Shown: in pieces, positions 1-8,484 of the stretch
Layout: each line of letters starts with the position of its first letter
Numbering within the stretch: the stretch's first letter is position 1
Source: Hyphomicrobiales bacterium
GTDB taxonomy: Bacteria; Pseudomonadota; Alphaproteobacteria; Rhizobiales; Beijerinckiaceae
Reading direction: 5' to 3'
Assembly: GCA_900473415.1 (NCBI GenBank)
Contig: UCLR01000008.1
Span: 140,484 to 204,483, forward strand
DNA: 64,000 nt
Position numbers and translations under genes: made by a program
The notes under the pieces: model-generated
What the model saw: the letters and a program-made list of their open reading frames with translations, nothing else
Database searches by the model: none
What the model was told of the DNA's origin: nothing

Positions 1-698
1 TCGGTGGATCGGGCGATGATGTGATCGACGGCGAGGCCGGCGACGACCGCATCTTCGGCGAGAGCGGCGACGACCGGATCACGGCCGGCGCTGGCAATGA
101 CACGGTAGTCGCCGGCTCGGGCAACGACCTGATCATTGGCGAGGCATGGGACGGCTACGACACCTATTTCGGTGACGACAGCGGCGGCGGGTCCGGCATC
201 GATACGCTCGACCTGTCGGCGATAACGGCGAACCTGACTGTCGATCTGGGCAACGGCCTGCTCGGGCGCGGCAGCGCCTCCAGCTCGCAGAGCGGCGCGG
301 ACACGCTCTGGAGCATCGAAAATGTCGCGACCGGCGCCGGCAACGACACGATCACCGCCAGCGAGGCCGTCAACGTGATCGAAGGCGGCGCGGGCAACGA
401 CACCTTCCGCTTCCTCAGCGCCGAGGGCGCGGATGGCGACACGATCCTCGACTTCGAACCGGGCGATCGGCTCGATCTCAGCGGCGTCGATGCCAACAGC
501 TCGCAGGCTGGCAACCAGAGCTTCACGCTGGTGAACGGGCCGATCGCCGGCGCCGGGCAAGTGGCCATCACCCACGAGAGTCGCGCGGATGGCGAATACA
601 CCGTCATCAGCGGGAGCACCGATGCGAATGTCGACGAGGAGTTCCGCATCGACCTCAAGGGCAGCCACAACCTGAACGGCGGCAACTTCAACCTCTGA
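1..698 (+). CDS. RTX calcium-binding protein, 3' end only
   Basis: The frame is open from the left edge of the window, so the true start lies outside. The visible part begins inside glycine/aspartate-rich RTX nonapeptides (GGxGxDxxx type, for example GAGNDTVVAGSGND), then has a DTLDLS segment, a few more repeats (GGAGNDTFRF), and a repeat-free C-terminal region of about 90 residues ending in NLNGGNFNL. RTX repeats bind calcium after export, and the uncleaved C-terminus normally carries the type I secretion signal. No cysteine is present. The exporter ABC gene follows 89 bases downstream on the same strand, so this is probably its substrate. What lies N-terminal, and so the function, cannot be told. 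Confidence 0.85.
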   Translation, partial: GGSGDDVIDGEAGDDRIFGESGDDRITAGAGNDTVVAGSGNDLIIGEAWDGYDTYFGDDSGGGSGIDTLDLSAITANLTVDLGNGLLGRGSASSSQSGADTLWSIENVATGAGNDTITASEAVNVIEGGAGNDTFRFLSAEGADGDTILDFEPGDRLDLSGVDANSSQAGNQSFTLVNGPIAGAGQVAITHESRADGEYTVISGSTDANVDEEFRIDLKGSHNLNGGNFNL

Positions 699-712
699 AG
701 CTGAAGCCTTCC

Positions 713-740
713 GGGGAGCGGTCAGCAATGGCCGCTCCCC
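713..740 (+). terminator. Stem-loop after the RTX gene
   Basis: GGGGAGCGG (713-721) and CCGCTCCCC (732-740) form a perfect 9-bp stem with a 10-base loop, 14 bases after the RTX stop codon. There is no T-run behind it. It could be a weak terminator or an mRNA-processing or stability element between the substrate and exporter genes. Confidence 0.4.
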
Positions 741-787
741 CACTCGCCCTCACCAATCGGCGCTCAAGCATCTGACAGGTTGCGGCC

Positions 788-2575
788 ATGGCTCCTTCAA
801 GAGAACTGACGAACGCCAGACGGCGTGACGCGGCGAAGTTGACGCGAGGCTTTCGCTCGGTTTGCGTCTTCCTGTTCGCGATGTCGGGCGTCATCAATGT
901 CCTGGCACTGACCGGCTCGCTCTACATGCTGCAGGTCTACGACCGGGCACTGACGAGCGGCAGCGTCCAGACCCTGATGGCGCTCTCCGCGCTGGCGATC
1001 GGCCTCTATCTCTTCCAGGGCGCCTTCGACGTCATCCGCTCCCAGGTGCTCGTCCGGGTCGGCGCCAGGCTGGATGAGGAGATCGCACCGATCGCCCATC
1101 GGGTGGCGATCGACATGCCGCGCTTCGGCTTCTCGAGTGCGGAAGCGCTCGAGCGAGGCCGGGACGTCGACACGGTTCGTGGTTTCCTAGGCGGTCAGGG
1201 GCCGAGCGCGCTGTTCGATCTGCCGTGGATCCCGCTTTATCTCGCCTTCGTCTATTTCTTGCACCCATGGCTGGGCGCCCTGACCTTCGCCGGCGCGTTT
1301 CTCCTGACCTTGCTCACGGTCCTCAGCGAGGTGCTGACGCGGCGCCTGAACGGTACCACGCGCCAGGCCGCCATCGTCCGCAACACGATCGCCGATTCCA
1401 ATGCCCGCAATGCTGAAGTACTCAAGGCGATGGGCTTCGCCGGCCGCGCGGTCGATCGCTTCGACGGGGCAAACCGCGAGCACCTCGCGCTGCAAACGCA
1501 GGCGAATGATCTCATCGGCACCTTCGGCGCGATCTCGCGCGTGCTGCGCATGATCCTGCAATCGGCGATCCTCGGCCTCGGCGCTTATCTCACGATCAAG
1601 GGCGAACTCTCCGCCGGCGCGATCATCGCCGCTTCAGTCGCCTCTGCGCGCGCGCTCGCTCCGGTCGATCTCGCCATCGCGAACTGGAAATCCTTTGTCG
1701 CGGCGCGTCTGGCCTTTGGGCGGCTGCGCGAGACCGTCGTGGCGCTCAGCCAGGCCGTTGAACCGATGAAGCTGCCGACACCGGCAAAATATCTCAAAGT
1801 CGACAAGATCACCGTCGCGGCACCGGGTTCGGGACAGGTCCTGCTGAGCGAGGTGAGCCTCGATCTCTCGGCCGGCACGGCACTCGGCGTCATCGGGCCG
1901 AGCGGCGGCGGCAAGACCACGCTGGTTCGTGCCCTCACTGGCATCTGGCCGACGCTACGCGGCTCGGTTCGGCTCGACGGCGCTGAACTCGGTCAATGGC
2001 CGGAGGAGAGCCTCGGGCGCTCCATGGGCTATCTGCCGCAGGAGGTGAGTCTGCTCGACGCCACGGTCGAGGAGAACATCTCCCGCTTCGATCCTCGTGT
2101 GGATGCCGCCGACATCGTCGCGGCCGCGACGGCGGCCGGCATCCACGAGATGATCGTGCGGCTGCCGAACGGCTACAAGACGCAGCTTGGACCGCAGGGC
2201 ACCTCACTTTCGGCCGGCCAGCGGCAGCGCATCGGCCTCGCCCGAGCGCTCTACGGAAAGCCGTTCCTGGTGATCATGGACGAGCCGAACTCGAATCTCG
2301 ACGGCGAAGGCGAAGCTGCTCTGAGGACGGCGATCGAGGCGGTCAAGGAGCGCGGCGGCATTGCGGTCGTGGTGGCGCATCGGCCGAGCGCGCTGGTCGC
2401 GGTCGATTTCGTCTGCGTCATCCAGAACGGCAAACTCACCGCCTACGGGCCCAGGAACGAGATCCTGTCCTCCGCTACGGGCCAGGGCGCGCGGTCGACC
2501 ACTCAGCCCGAGATGCCTACCGCTGCTCCGTTTCCAGCTCACTTCAATGCCAAGCACGAACGGGTGTCGGCATGA
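788..2575 (+). CDS. Type I secretion ABC transporter (permease-ATPase, PrtD family)
   Basis: This is the inner-membrane exporter of a type I secretion system, energising transport of RTX proteins from cytoplasm to the outside. The 595-aa protein has an N-terminal membrane domain (hydrophobic segments near 29-50, 57-78, 148-190 and 250-290) and a C-terminal ATPase. Walker A is GPSGGGKT at 370-377, the ABC signature LSAGQRQR starts at 474, and Walker B ending MDEP lies near 493-499, followed by a switch histidine (AHRPSA). There is no N-terminal C39 peptidase domain, which fits RTX substrates with C-terminal signals rather than bacteriocins. The ATG at 788 is the first start after the upstream stem-loop. 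The gene overlaps the next RTX gene by ATGA, so the two are probably translationally coupled. Confidence 0.93.
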   Translation: MAPSRELTNARRRDAAKLTRGFRSVCVFLFAMSGVINVLALTGSLYMLQVYDRALTSGSVQTLMALSALAIGLYLFQGAFDVIRSQVLVRVGARLDEEIAPIAHRVAIDMPRFGFSSAEALERGRDVDTVRGFLGGQGPSALFDLPWIPLYLAFVYFLHPWLGALTFAGAFLLTLLTVLSEVLTRRLNGTTRQAAIVRNTIADSNARNAEVLKAMGFAGRAVDRFDGANREHLALQTQANDLIGTFGAISRVLRMILQSAILGLGAYLTIKGELSAGAIIAASVASARALAPVDLAIANWKSFVAARLAFGRLRETVVALSQAVEPMKLPTPAKYLKVDKITVAAPGSGQVLLSEVSLDLSAGTALGVIGPSGGGKTTLVRALTGIWPTLRGSVRLDGAELGQWPEESLGRSMGYLPQEVSLLDATVEENISRFDPRVDAADIVAAATAAGIHEMIVRLPNGYKTQLGPQGTSLSAGQRQRIGLARALYGKPFLVIMDEPNSNLDGEGEAALRTAIEAVKERGGIAVVVAHRPSALVAVDFVCVIQNGKLTAYGPRNEILSSATGQGARSTTQPEMPTAAPFPAHFNAKHERVSA

Positions 2576-5247
2576 TCGAGGTCAAACCCTTCAAGCAGCA
2601 AAAGACGCATGTCCCCAGTGCGGAGGAGATCTACCGCAAGCCGGACGATGCGCCCTCGTCCCGTGGCCCCGCCGTGGTCGTGGTCGCGCTTACAGCCATC
2701 GCCATCTACCTCAAGAGCCTTTTCCCCAGCCTCGCCCAACCCGATCCCGGCACGCTCGCTGAGACGCAAGAAGTGGAACCGTCCGGCGCAGAGCATCCGC
2801 AGGAAACCGCTGTCGAACCGGAGGACGAAACCGATCCGCCTCCCCCGGATGACGAGACCGTGCTCGGTTCCGGCGGCCCGGGTCCGGAGGTGGGCGGCAT
2901 CGCCGACTTCATGGGGATCGATTCCCCCGCCCTCGACTATCACGCGTTACCGCCGACTAGGCCCCCGTCTGGCCCCGGCGGCGAGAATTTCGGGCTCACG
3001 CGCCCGAGCAACGATAACCGCACGAATGTCGCCTTCGATGATACCGCGGTCGGCCTCGCCGGGGTCGGCGCGGTCAGCTCTCGCGGATTCGAGGCACTGT
3101 CTCCGGCCTCCGGTGCACCAGGCATCAAGCCGCCCGCGCCGATCGACCTGACGCCCGACCCACGCGAGAACGAAGAAGGCGACGATGACAAAAACGATGG
3201 TGACGGAGGTCCCACGAATCCGGATCCCGTCCGCAATCGGGCGCCCGTCCTCAGTGGCCCCGTTACGCTGGCCAATACCGGCATATGCCAGACGGTCCTG
3301 ATCACCGCGGCTGCGCTCCTGTCCGGCGCCTTCGACGCCGATGGCAACACGCTGTCCATCGTCAATCTCAATGCCACCAGCGGCACCTTGACGAAGATCG
3401 AGGCCGGCTGGGAGTTCAAGCCGGCAGCCGGCTATTACGGCCCGGTCTCGTTCAGCTACGCGATCAGCGACGGCGAGGTGGCCGTCGCGCAGACGGCCTC
3501 GCTCAGTGTCGTCGAGTTCATGGAAATCATCGGCACGCCCGGCGATGACAATCTGGTTGGTACCGAATGTGCCGACCTGATCGACGGGTCGGGCGGCAAC
3601 GACACGATCGACGCCCGCGGCGGCAGTGACATCGTCTACGGCAGCGCCGGCGCCGACATCATCCACGCCGGCGCCGGCCATGACCTGATCTATGCCGGGC
3701 ACGGCGACGACACCGTCTATGGCGGCACCGGCAACGATACGATCCATGGCGGCGCGGGCAACGACGAGCTCCACGGCGAAGAGGGCGACGACGTCATCTT
3801 CGGCGAGGCGGGCGACGACGTGATCACCGGGGGCGCCGGCGGCGACCAGCTTGTCGGCGGGGCTGGCAATGACCAGATCCACGGCGACGCCGGCGACGAC
3901 ACGATCGATGGCGGTGACGGCGACGACGTCGCCGAGGGTGGCGACGGCGACGACATGATCGATGGCGGCGCGGGAGCGGACAAGCTCTCCGGCGGGATCG
4001 GCAACGACCATATCATCGGTGCCGGCGGCAATGACGCGATCTCGGGCGAGGACGGCGACGACATCCTCGACGGAGGCGATGGCGACGACGAGATCGATGG
4101 CGGCGCGGGTCAGAACATCATCGTCACCGGCAATGGCAGCAATCGCGTCAGCGCTGGCGACGGCGGCAATACGGTCATGGGCGGCAACGGCCAGGACCTG
4201 GTCCAGCTCGGAGCAGGGCGCGACACCGTGCGGCTCGGCGGCGGTGCCGACCTCGTGGCCGCGGGAGCGGGCGACGATGTGATCTTCGGTGAGGATGGCG
4301 ACGACACCCTATTCGCCGAAGAAGGCGATGACGTCGCGTCCGGCGGCCGGGGCAAGGACCACCTTGTCGGCGGCGCGGGCTCCGACGTGCTGGACGGCGA
4401 CGAGGGCGACGACATCATCGATGGCGGAGAGGGCAACGATCGGATCGCAGGAGGTGAAGGTGCCGACGTCATTCTGGCAAACGACGGTTGCGACGAGGTG
4501 GAGGGCGGTGCCGGCAACGATGTGATACTTGGCGGCGCCGGGGACGACACTCTCGCGGGCGGTGCCGGCGATGATCTCATCGAGGGCGGTGACGATGACG
4601 ATACCATCGCGGGCGGCGAAGGTGACGACACTCTCGATGGCGGCGACGGTGTGGATATCGTGCTAGGCGGCGACGGGGCGGACCGGATCGCAGTGGCGCT
4701 CGATGGAGAGGACGATTGCTATGACGGCGGCGCCGGCTTCGATACGCTGGATCTCTCCGGAACGACGCTAGGCGTCACAGTCGACGTGACGAACGGTTTC
4801 GCGATCGGGATCGAGATCGGCGAGGACACGGTCGTTGATCTCGATGCCATCATAGGAGGTTCCGGCGATGACCAGTTCATCGTCGGCGCCAAGGCGATGT
4901 TGCTGACCGGCGGCGCCGGCGAAGACATCTTCAACTTCGAGGTCAACTGCGGCGACGAGCAGCGCGAGTTGATCCATGAGATTCTCGACCTCGAGGCGGG
5001 CGACCGCATCATCGTTCAGGAGTATCACATCCGAACGGGCACAGATGATTGTGACGAGGCAGCCGAAGGGGAGCGGTTTGACAGCGCCTATGGCAACGGC
5101 CCCGAAGGTAGTGAACGACCCTTCCGCTTCCGCATCGAGAAGATCGATGACGAAGATTATACCTACGTTGACGTCTATATTACGCAGACCGACGAGAAAG
5201 ATTTCACGATCGAAATACTAGGGAATCATAAATTTCACTACGGATAG
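2572..5247 (+). CDS. RTX repeat protein with N-terminal membrane segment
   Basis: An 891-aa protein whose start overlaps the exporter stop codon (ATGA). Residues 1-33 are polar, 34-52 form one hydrophobic segment, about 55-220 are acidic and proline-rich, and about 220-310 resemble a cadherin-like/BIG fold. From about 320 to 700 there are roughly 40 RTX nonapeptides (GGAGNDxIxG type). The C-terminal 190 residues include a DTLDLSGTT module similar to the one in the upstream RTX protein, and end in FTIEILGNHKFHYG. Six cysteines are scattered through it, which is unusual for a type I substrate. Position between the ABC and adaptor genes suggests a dedicated substrate or a membrane-tethered component of the system. 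The reading frame is open upstream to 1996, but that part lies inside the ABC gene and is rejected. Confidence 0.88.
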   Translation: MIEVKPFKQQKTHVPSAEEIYRKPDDAPSSRGPAVVVVALTAIAIYLKSLFPSLAQPDPGTLAETQEVEPSGAEHPQETAVEPEDETDPPPPDDETVLGSGGPGPEVGGIADFMGIDSPALDYHALPPTRPPSGPGGENFGLTRPSNDNRTNVAFDDTAVGLAGVGAVSSRGFEALSPASGAPGIKPPAPIDLTPDPRENEEGDDDKNDGDGGPTNPDPVRNRAPVLSGPVTLANTGICQTVLITAAALLSGAFDADGNTLSIVNLNATSGTLTKIEAGWEFKPAAGYYGPVSFSYAISDGEVAVAQTASLSVVEFMEIIGTPGDDNLVGTECADLIDGSGGNDTIDARGGSDIVYGSAGADIIHAGAGHDLIYAGHGDDTVYGGTGNDTIHGGAGNDELHGEEGDDVIFGEAGDDVITGGAGGDQLVGGAGNDQIHGDAGDDTIDGGDGDDVAEGGDGDDMIDGGAGADKLSGGIGNDHIIGAGGNDAISGEDGDDILDGGDGDDEIDGGAGQNIIVTGNGSNRVSAGDGGNTVMGGNGQDLVQLGAGRDTVRLGGGADLVAAGAGDDVIFGEDGDDTLFAEEGDDVASGGRGKDHLVGGAGSDVLDGDEGDDIIDGGEGNDRIAGGEGADVILANDGCDEVEGGAGNDVILGGAGDDTLAGGAGDDLIEGGDDDDTIAGGEGDDTLDGGDGVDIVLGGDGADRIAVALDGEDDCYDGGAGFDTLDLSGTTLGVTVDVTNGFAIGIEIGEDTVVDLDAIIGGSGDDQFIVGAKAMLLTGGAGEDIFNFEVNCGDEQRELIHEILDLEAGDRIIVQEYHIRTGTDDCDEAAEGERFDSAYGNGPEGSERPFRFRIEKIDDEDYTYVDVYITQTDEKDFTIEILGNHKFHYG

Positions 5248-5300
5248 CGACGCCTTCTCGGCACACTACTACGTCCAGACAATTTACTGGAGACAACGCC

Positions 5301-6650
5301 GTGAACACCCACAATTTCGCCGCGTTCAAGCCCGCCAAAACGAACGAGCCTGATCGAGAGAAGAAGCAGAACAGCAGCTTCCGGCTCGGCCCTCACATGC
5401 TCGCCGGCTCGGCGCTTGCGCTCGTGCTGATCGTCGGCTGCGGCGGTTGGGCCGCGACGGCGCATCTCAGCGGTGCCGTGATTGCGCAAGGGACTGTCAA
5501 GGTCGACCAGAACCTCAAGGAGGTGCAGCATCGCGATGGCGGCATCATCCACACCCTCGCGGTCAGGCAGGGCGACGTCGTCGATGAAGGCCAGATGCTG
5601 TTCCGACTGGACGATGTCCAGACACGGGCGGAGCTCTCCATCATCCGTTCCCAGCTCAGCGAAAATCTCGGGCGCAAGGTGCGGCTCGTTGCGGAGCGCG
5701 ACAATCTTCCGGTCATTACCTTCCCCACCGAGCTTGCGGAGCTCTCCGAGAACGCGTCTCACATTGTCGAGGGCGAGACGCGCCTGTTCGACGGAAATCG
5801 GAGCAACCGGGAAAGCCGCAAGGAGCAGCTCGAGATCAGCATCGTCCAGTCCGGCGAAGAGATTAAAGGCCTCGAGGCCCGCCGCGTCGCGAAAGTTGAG
5901 GAGCTGAGGCTCGTCGAGCTCGAACGCCGGAAATACACGAGCCTGTTCGAGAAGGGCCTGATCGACGGAACCAGGGTCTACAGCGTCAACCGCGAATGGG
6001 CGCGACTGCTGGGCGAGCGCGGCGAGATCGAAGCGGCGCTCGCCCGAGCCAAGCTGCGCATCAGCGAGGCCCGCCTTCAGATCATCGCCGTCGACGATAT
6101 CGCGCGCACGGAGGCGCAGCGCGAGTTGCGTCTGGTCGAGGCCAAGGTCTCCGAGCTCAGCGAACGGCGCCTGGCGACCGAGGACCGCCTCTCGCGAACG
6201 GAGATCCGAGCCCCGATCGCGGGTGTCGTCAACGAGCTCATGGTCTTCACAGTCGGCGGCGTCATCACGCCGGCCGCGCGCCTCGCCACCATCGTGCCGG
6301 CCAAGGCCAAGCTCACGGTCGAGGTCAAGATCGCGCCGGCCGACATCGATCAGATCAGACCCGGCCAACCCGCGCGACTGCGCTTCTCGGCCTTCGCACG
6401 CAACAGTACTCCGGAGTATCCGGGCACCGTCGTGCATGTCTCGCCGGCGACCTCCCGCGACCCGTCGAATGGCACGACCTATTATGTCGGCGAGGTGCAG
6501 ATCGACGGCGATGTCGCTGCCTTGGGCGAGCGCAAGCTCCTCCCGGGCATGCCGGTCGAAGTCTTCATCTCGACCGAGGAACGCACCGCGCTATCCTATC
6601 TGGCGAAACCGTTCCTCGACCATGCATCGCGCGTCTTCAGGGAAAGATAG
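5301..6650 (+). CDS. Type I secretion periplasmic adaptor (HlyD family)
   Basis: A membrane-fusion protein linking the ABC exporter to an outer-membrane TolC channel. The 449-aa protein has a short cytoplasmic N-terminus, a membrane anchor near 34-55, a biotinyl-lipoyl-like half motif (GGIIHTLAVRQGDVV near 90), a long charged coiled-coil hairpin from about 110 to 300, the second lipoyl half (TEIRAPIAGVVNEL), and a C-terminal beta domain with PGMPVEVFI. The GTG at 5301 follows a CTGGAGACA ribosome site. It is the last gene of the secretion locus; no TolC gene is in view, so the outer-membrane partner must be elsewhere. Confidence 0.93.
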   Translation: MNTHNFAAFKPAKTNEPDREKKQNSSFRLGPHMLAGSALALVLIVGCGGWAATAHLSGAVIAQGTVKVDQNLKEVQHRDGGIIHTLAVRQGDVVDEGQMLFRLDDVQTRAELSIIRSQLSENLGRKVRLVAERDNLPVITFPTELAELSENASHIVEGETRLFDGNRSNRESRKEQLEISIVQSGEEIKGLEARRVAKVEELRLVELERRKYTSLFEKGLIDGTRVYSVNREWARLLGERGEIEAALARAKLRISEARLQIIAVDDIARTEAQRELRLVEAKVSELSERRLATEDRLSRTEIRAPIAGVVNELMVFTVGGVITPAARLATIVPAKAKLTVEVKIAPADIDQIRPGQPARLRFSAFARNSTPEYPGTVVHVSPATSRDPSNGTTYYVGEVQIDGDVAALGERKLLPGMPVEVFISTEERTALSYLAKPFLDHASRVFRER

Positions 6651-6668
6651 CGCGCCAAGTAGATCGAC

Positions 6669-6830
6669 CTAGCGTTTGCTGGCGCGGGGATCGTCTCCTC
6701 CTGAGCAGTTCGACGCAGCGCCGAGTCGCAGGGCGACCGCCATCGAGACGATGACGAGCGGCCGCATGTTCCAAGCGAGCAAGGCGATCGTGGCCACGAT
6801 GATGATCGCGATGCTTTCGATCGGCATCAC
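6669..6830 (-). CDS. Small membrane protein after the antiporter operon (53 aa)
   Basis: A short open frame beginning GTG-ATG at 6830, reading MMPIESIAIIIVATIALL at its start, and ending at a TAG. Residues 5-20 form one clear hydrophobic helix and 23-36 a possible second one; the tail is polar and ends DDPRASKR. A strong GGGAGG ribosome site sits 7 bases before the GTG. It begins 22 bases after the last antiporter subunit stop codon on the same strand, so it is probably co-transcribed. I recognise no family. Small single-helix proteins often accompany membrane complexes, so a role as an accessory subunit is plausible but only inferred. The ATG at 6827 is the alternative start. Confidence 0.6.
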   Translation of the reverse strand: MMPIESIAIIIVATIALLAWNMRPLVIVSMAVALRLGAASNCSGGDDPRASKR

Positions 6831-6852
6831 GTCGCGGCCTCCCGTCGGCTTG

Positions 6853-8484
6853 TCAGCTGCGAAGCATCAAAGCACCGCCGAGCAGGACGGCGAGAGCGGT
6901 CAGCCCCAGCCCGGCCACGGGCCAGCGCCGGAGATTGGTATCGATTTCGCCGATACGATCAGAGACCTTGCGAAGCAACGGCCCGCCGACCTGCGCCAGG
7001 ACGATGATGTCCCCCTCCGGAATGGCACCGATCCGTCCGGGCCATCGCTGCACTAGCAGCATGGCCAGGACGCCGAGAAGCAGTGGCCAGGTTACCTTCC
7101 AGAGCGCTTCGGGTTGAAGAAGGCTGGACACCGCCTCGCCCGAAACCGCCGGATAGAGCGACCATGGGATGATGAAGGAGGCGACTGCTACGATCAGCCA
7201 GGGCACGAATTGCCCGAGCGGCGGCGACTGGATCGGGTTGCCGGCCGAGTCCCGACGGATGGTCAGCAGGAAATGCACCATCAGCATCGTGCTGCCTGCG
7301 CCTGCCAGGGTCGTCGCGGTGGCAAGCCAGCTATAGTCGAGCATCGGTTTCGTCGCGAACTTGGCCAGCATGCCGCTGGTCAGAGGCATGCCGCCGAGGC
7401 TGAGTGCGAGCACCGCCATCAGCGGCAGCACAAGGCTCAGGCGCCGCCCGCCCGTCGCGGCCAGGATTCCGACACCGAGGAAGAGCGCGCCCTTCACGAA
7501 GCTGTGGTGCACGGCGTAATAGGCGGTCAGATGCGTGGCCGCCGGATCGGCGGTGTCGAGCCCGACACCGAGCAGAACGGCGAGAAGCCCCATCTGGCTC
7601 ACGGTGGAATAGGCCAGGATCGTCTTGGCCCGCCGCTGGGTGATGCCGACGAGCACGCCGTAATAGGCGGTAACGATGCCGCCCCCCGCCAGAACCGGGC
7701 CGAAGAACGGCATCCCCGCCTCGAAGGGCAGGAAGCGGATCAGCCCGATCACCCCGGCCTTGACCAGTACCCCGCTCAGAACCGCCGAGGCGGGCGTCGG
7801 CGCCGCCGGGTGCGCCAACGGCAGCCAGATATGCAGCGGCACAAGCCCCATCTTGAGCGCAAAGCCGAGGATGAAGAAGATCAGCACGCCATCGCGCATC
7901 GGCGAAGCCGCGAGTTGGGAAACGACGCTGCCGATCTGCGGATTGGCATCGGGATGGCCCGCCGCCAGCATCACCAGCGCGATCAGCAGGAACGCCTCGG
8001 CCAGCAGCGCGAGCACGACATACACCACGCCGGCACGATGCGCGGGCGTGGTCTGTTCGTGGATGATCAGCCCGTATGCGGCGAGGCTCGCCAGCGTGAA
8101 CAGCAGATAGAAGTTCACGACATCGCCGACGATGAAAAGGCCGAGGCTACCCGTGAGCGTCAGCAGCCACCAGACGGCGAAACGCGGCGCGGCCGGATCA
8201 CGGGCCATCGACGAGGCGGCATAGGCGCCGGCCGCACTCCAGAGCAGGGCTGCTCCGCCGAGCAGGATCGCACCCGGCTGGTCGAGCACCAGCATCAGCC
8301 GGAACGGCGCCGGGAAGAAGGCGAACCGGCCTTCGGGCACGAAGGCTGCCACGGCGACGGCGGGAAGCGGCGCGATGACGAGGAAGGCCAAGGCGCGGGC
8401 CCTGAACCGTGCCGACAGGCAGCAGGCCGCCAGGAAGAAGGGAAAGAGCGGCACCGCGGCGAGAAGGACACCGGCTATGCTCAT
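6853..8484 (-). CDS. Mrp/NuoN-like antiporter subunit, second D-type (D')
   Basis: A polytopic membrane protein of 543 aa from the proton-translocating NuoL/M/N, MrpA/D family. It shows the family core around the TM7-TM8 region (ALKMGLVPLHIWLPLAHPAAP, with SAVLSGVLVKAG following) and a later HHSFVKGALFLGVGI segment. The glutamate normally found in TM5 is absent: the segment reads NFYLLFTLASLAAY with Thr130 in its place. The start overlaps the upstream D subunit by ATGA; a longer open frame to 8763 runs inside that neighbour and is rejected. No separate NuoL-like MrpA is encoded here, so this protein probably fills that place as the second channel subunit of the antiporter. Confidence 0.85.
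   Translation of the reverse strand: MSIAGVLLAAVPLFPFFLAACCLSARFRARALAFLVIAPLPAVAVAAFVPEGRFAFFPAPFRLMLVLDQPGAILLGGAALLWSAAGAYAASSMARDPAAPRFAVWWLLTLTGSLGLFIVGDVVNFYLLFTLASLAAYGLIIHEQTTPAHRAGVVYVVLALLAEAFLLIALVMLAAGHPDANPQIGSVVSQLAASPMRDGVLIFFILGFALKMGLVPLHIWLPLAHPAAPTPASAVLSGVLVKAGVIGLIRFLPFEAGMPFFGPVLAGGGIVTAYYGVLVGITQRRAKTILAYSTVSQMGLLAVLLGVGLDTADPAATHLTAYYAVHHSFVKGALFLGVGILAATGGRRLSLVLPLMAVLALSLGGMPLTSGMLAKFATKPMLDYSWLATATTLAGAGSTMLMVHFLLTIRRDSAGNPIQSPPLGQFVPWLIVAVASFIIPWSLYPAVSGEAVSSLLQPEALWKVTWPLLLGVLAMLLVQRWPGRIGAIPEGDIIVLAQVGGPLLRKVSDRIGEIDTNLRRWPVAGLGLTALAVLLGGALMLRS

Noticed and set aside
1996..2571. An N-terminal extension of the second RTX protein by 192 codons.
   Set aside because: It overlaps the ABC exporter's ATPase domain in another frame and is arginine-rich; ATG 2572 overlaps the exporter stop (ATGA) and starts a sensible protein.
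3540..4700. Repetitive DNA that could suggest a tandem array or CRISPR.
   Set aside because: The periodicity is about 27 bases and comes from coding RTX nonapeptides; there are no identical repeats with unique spacers.
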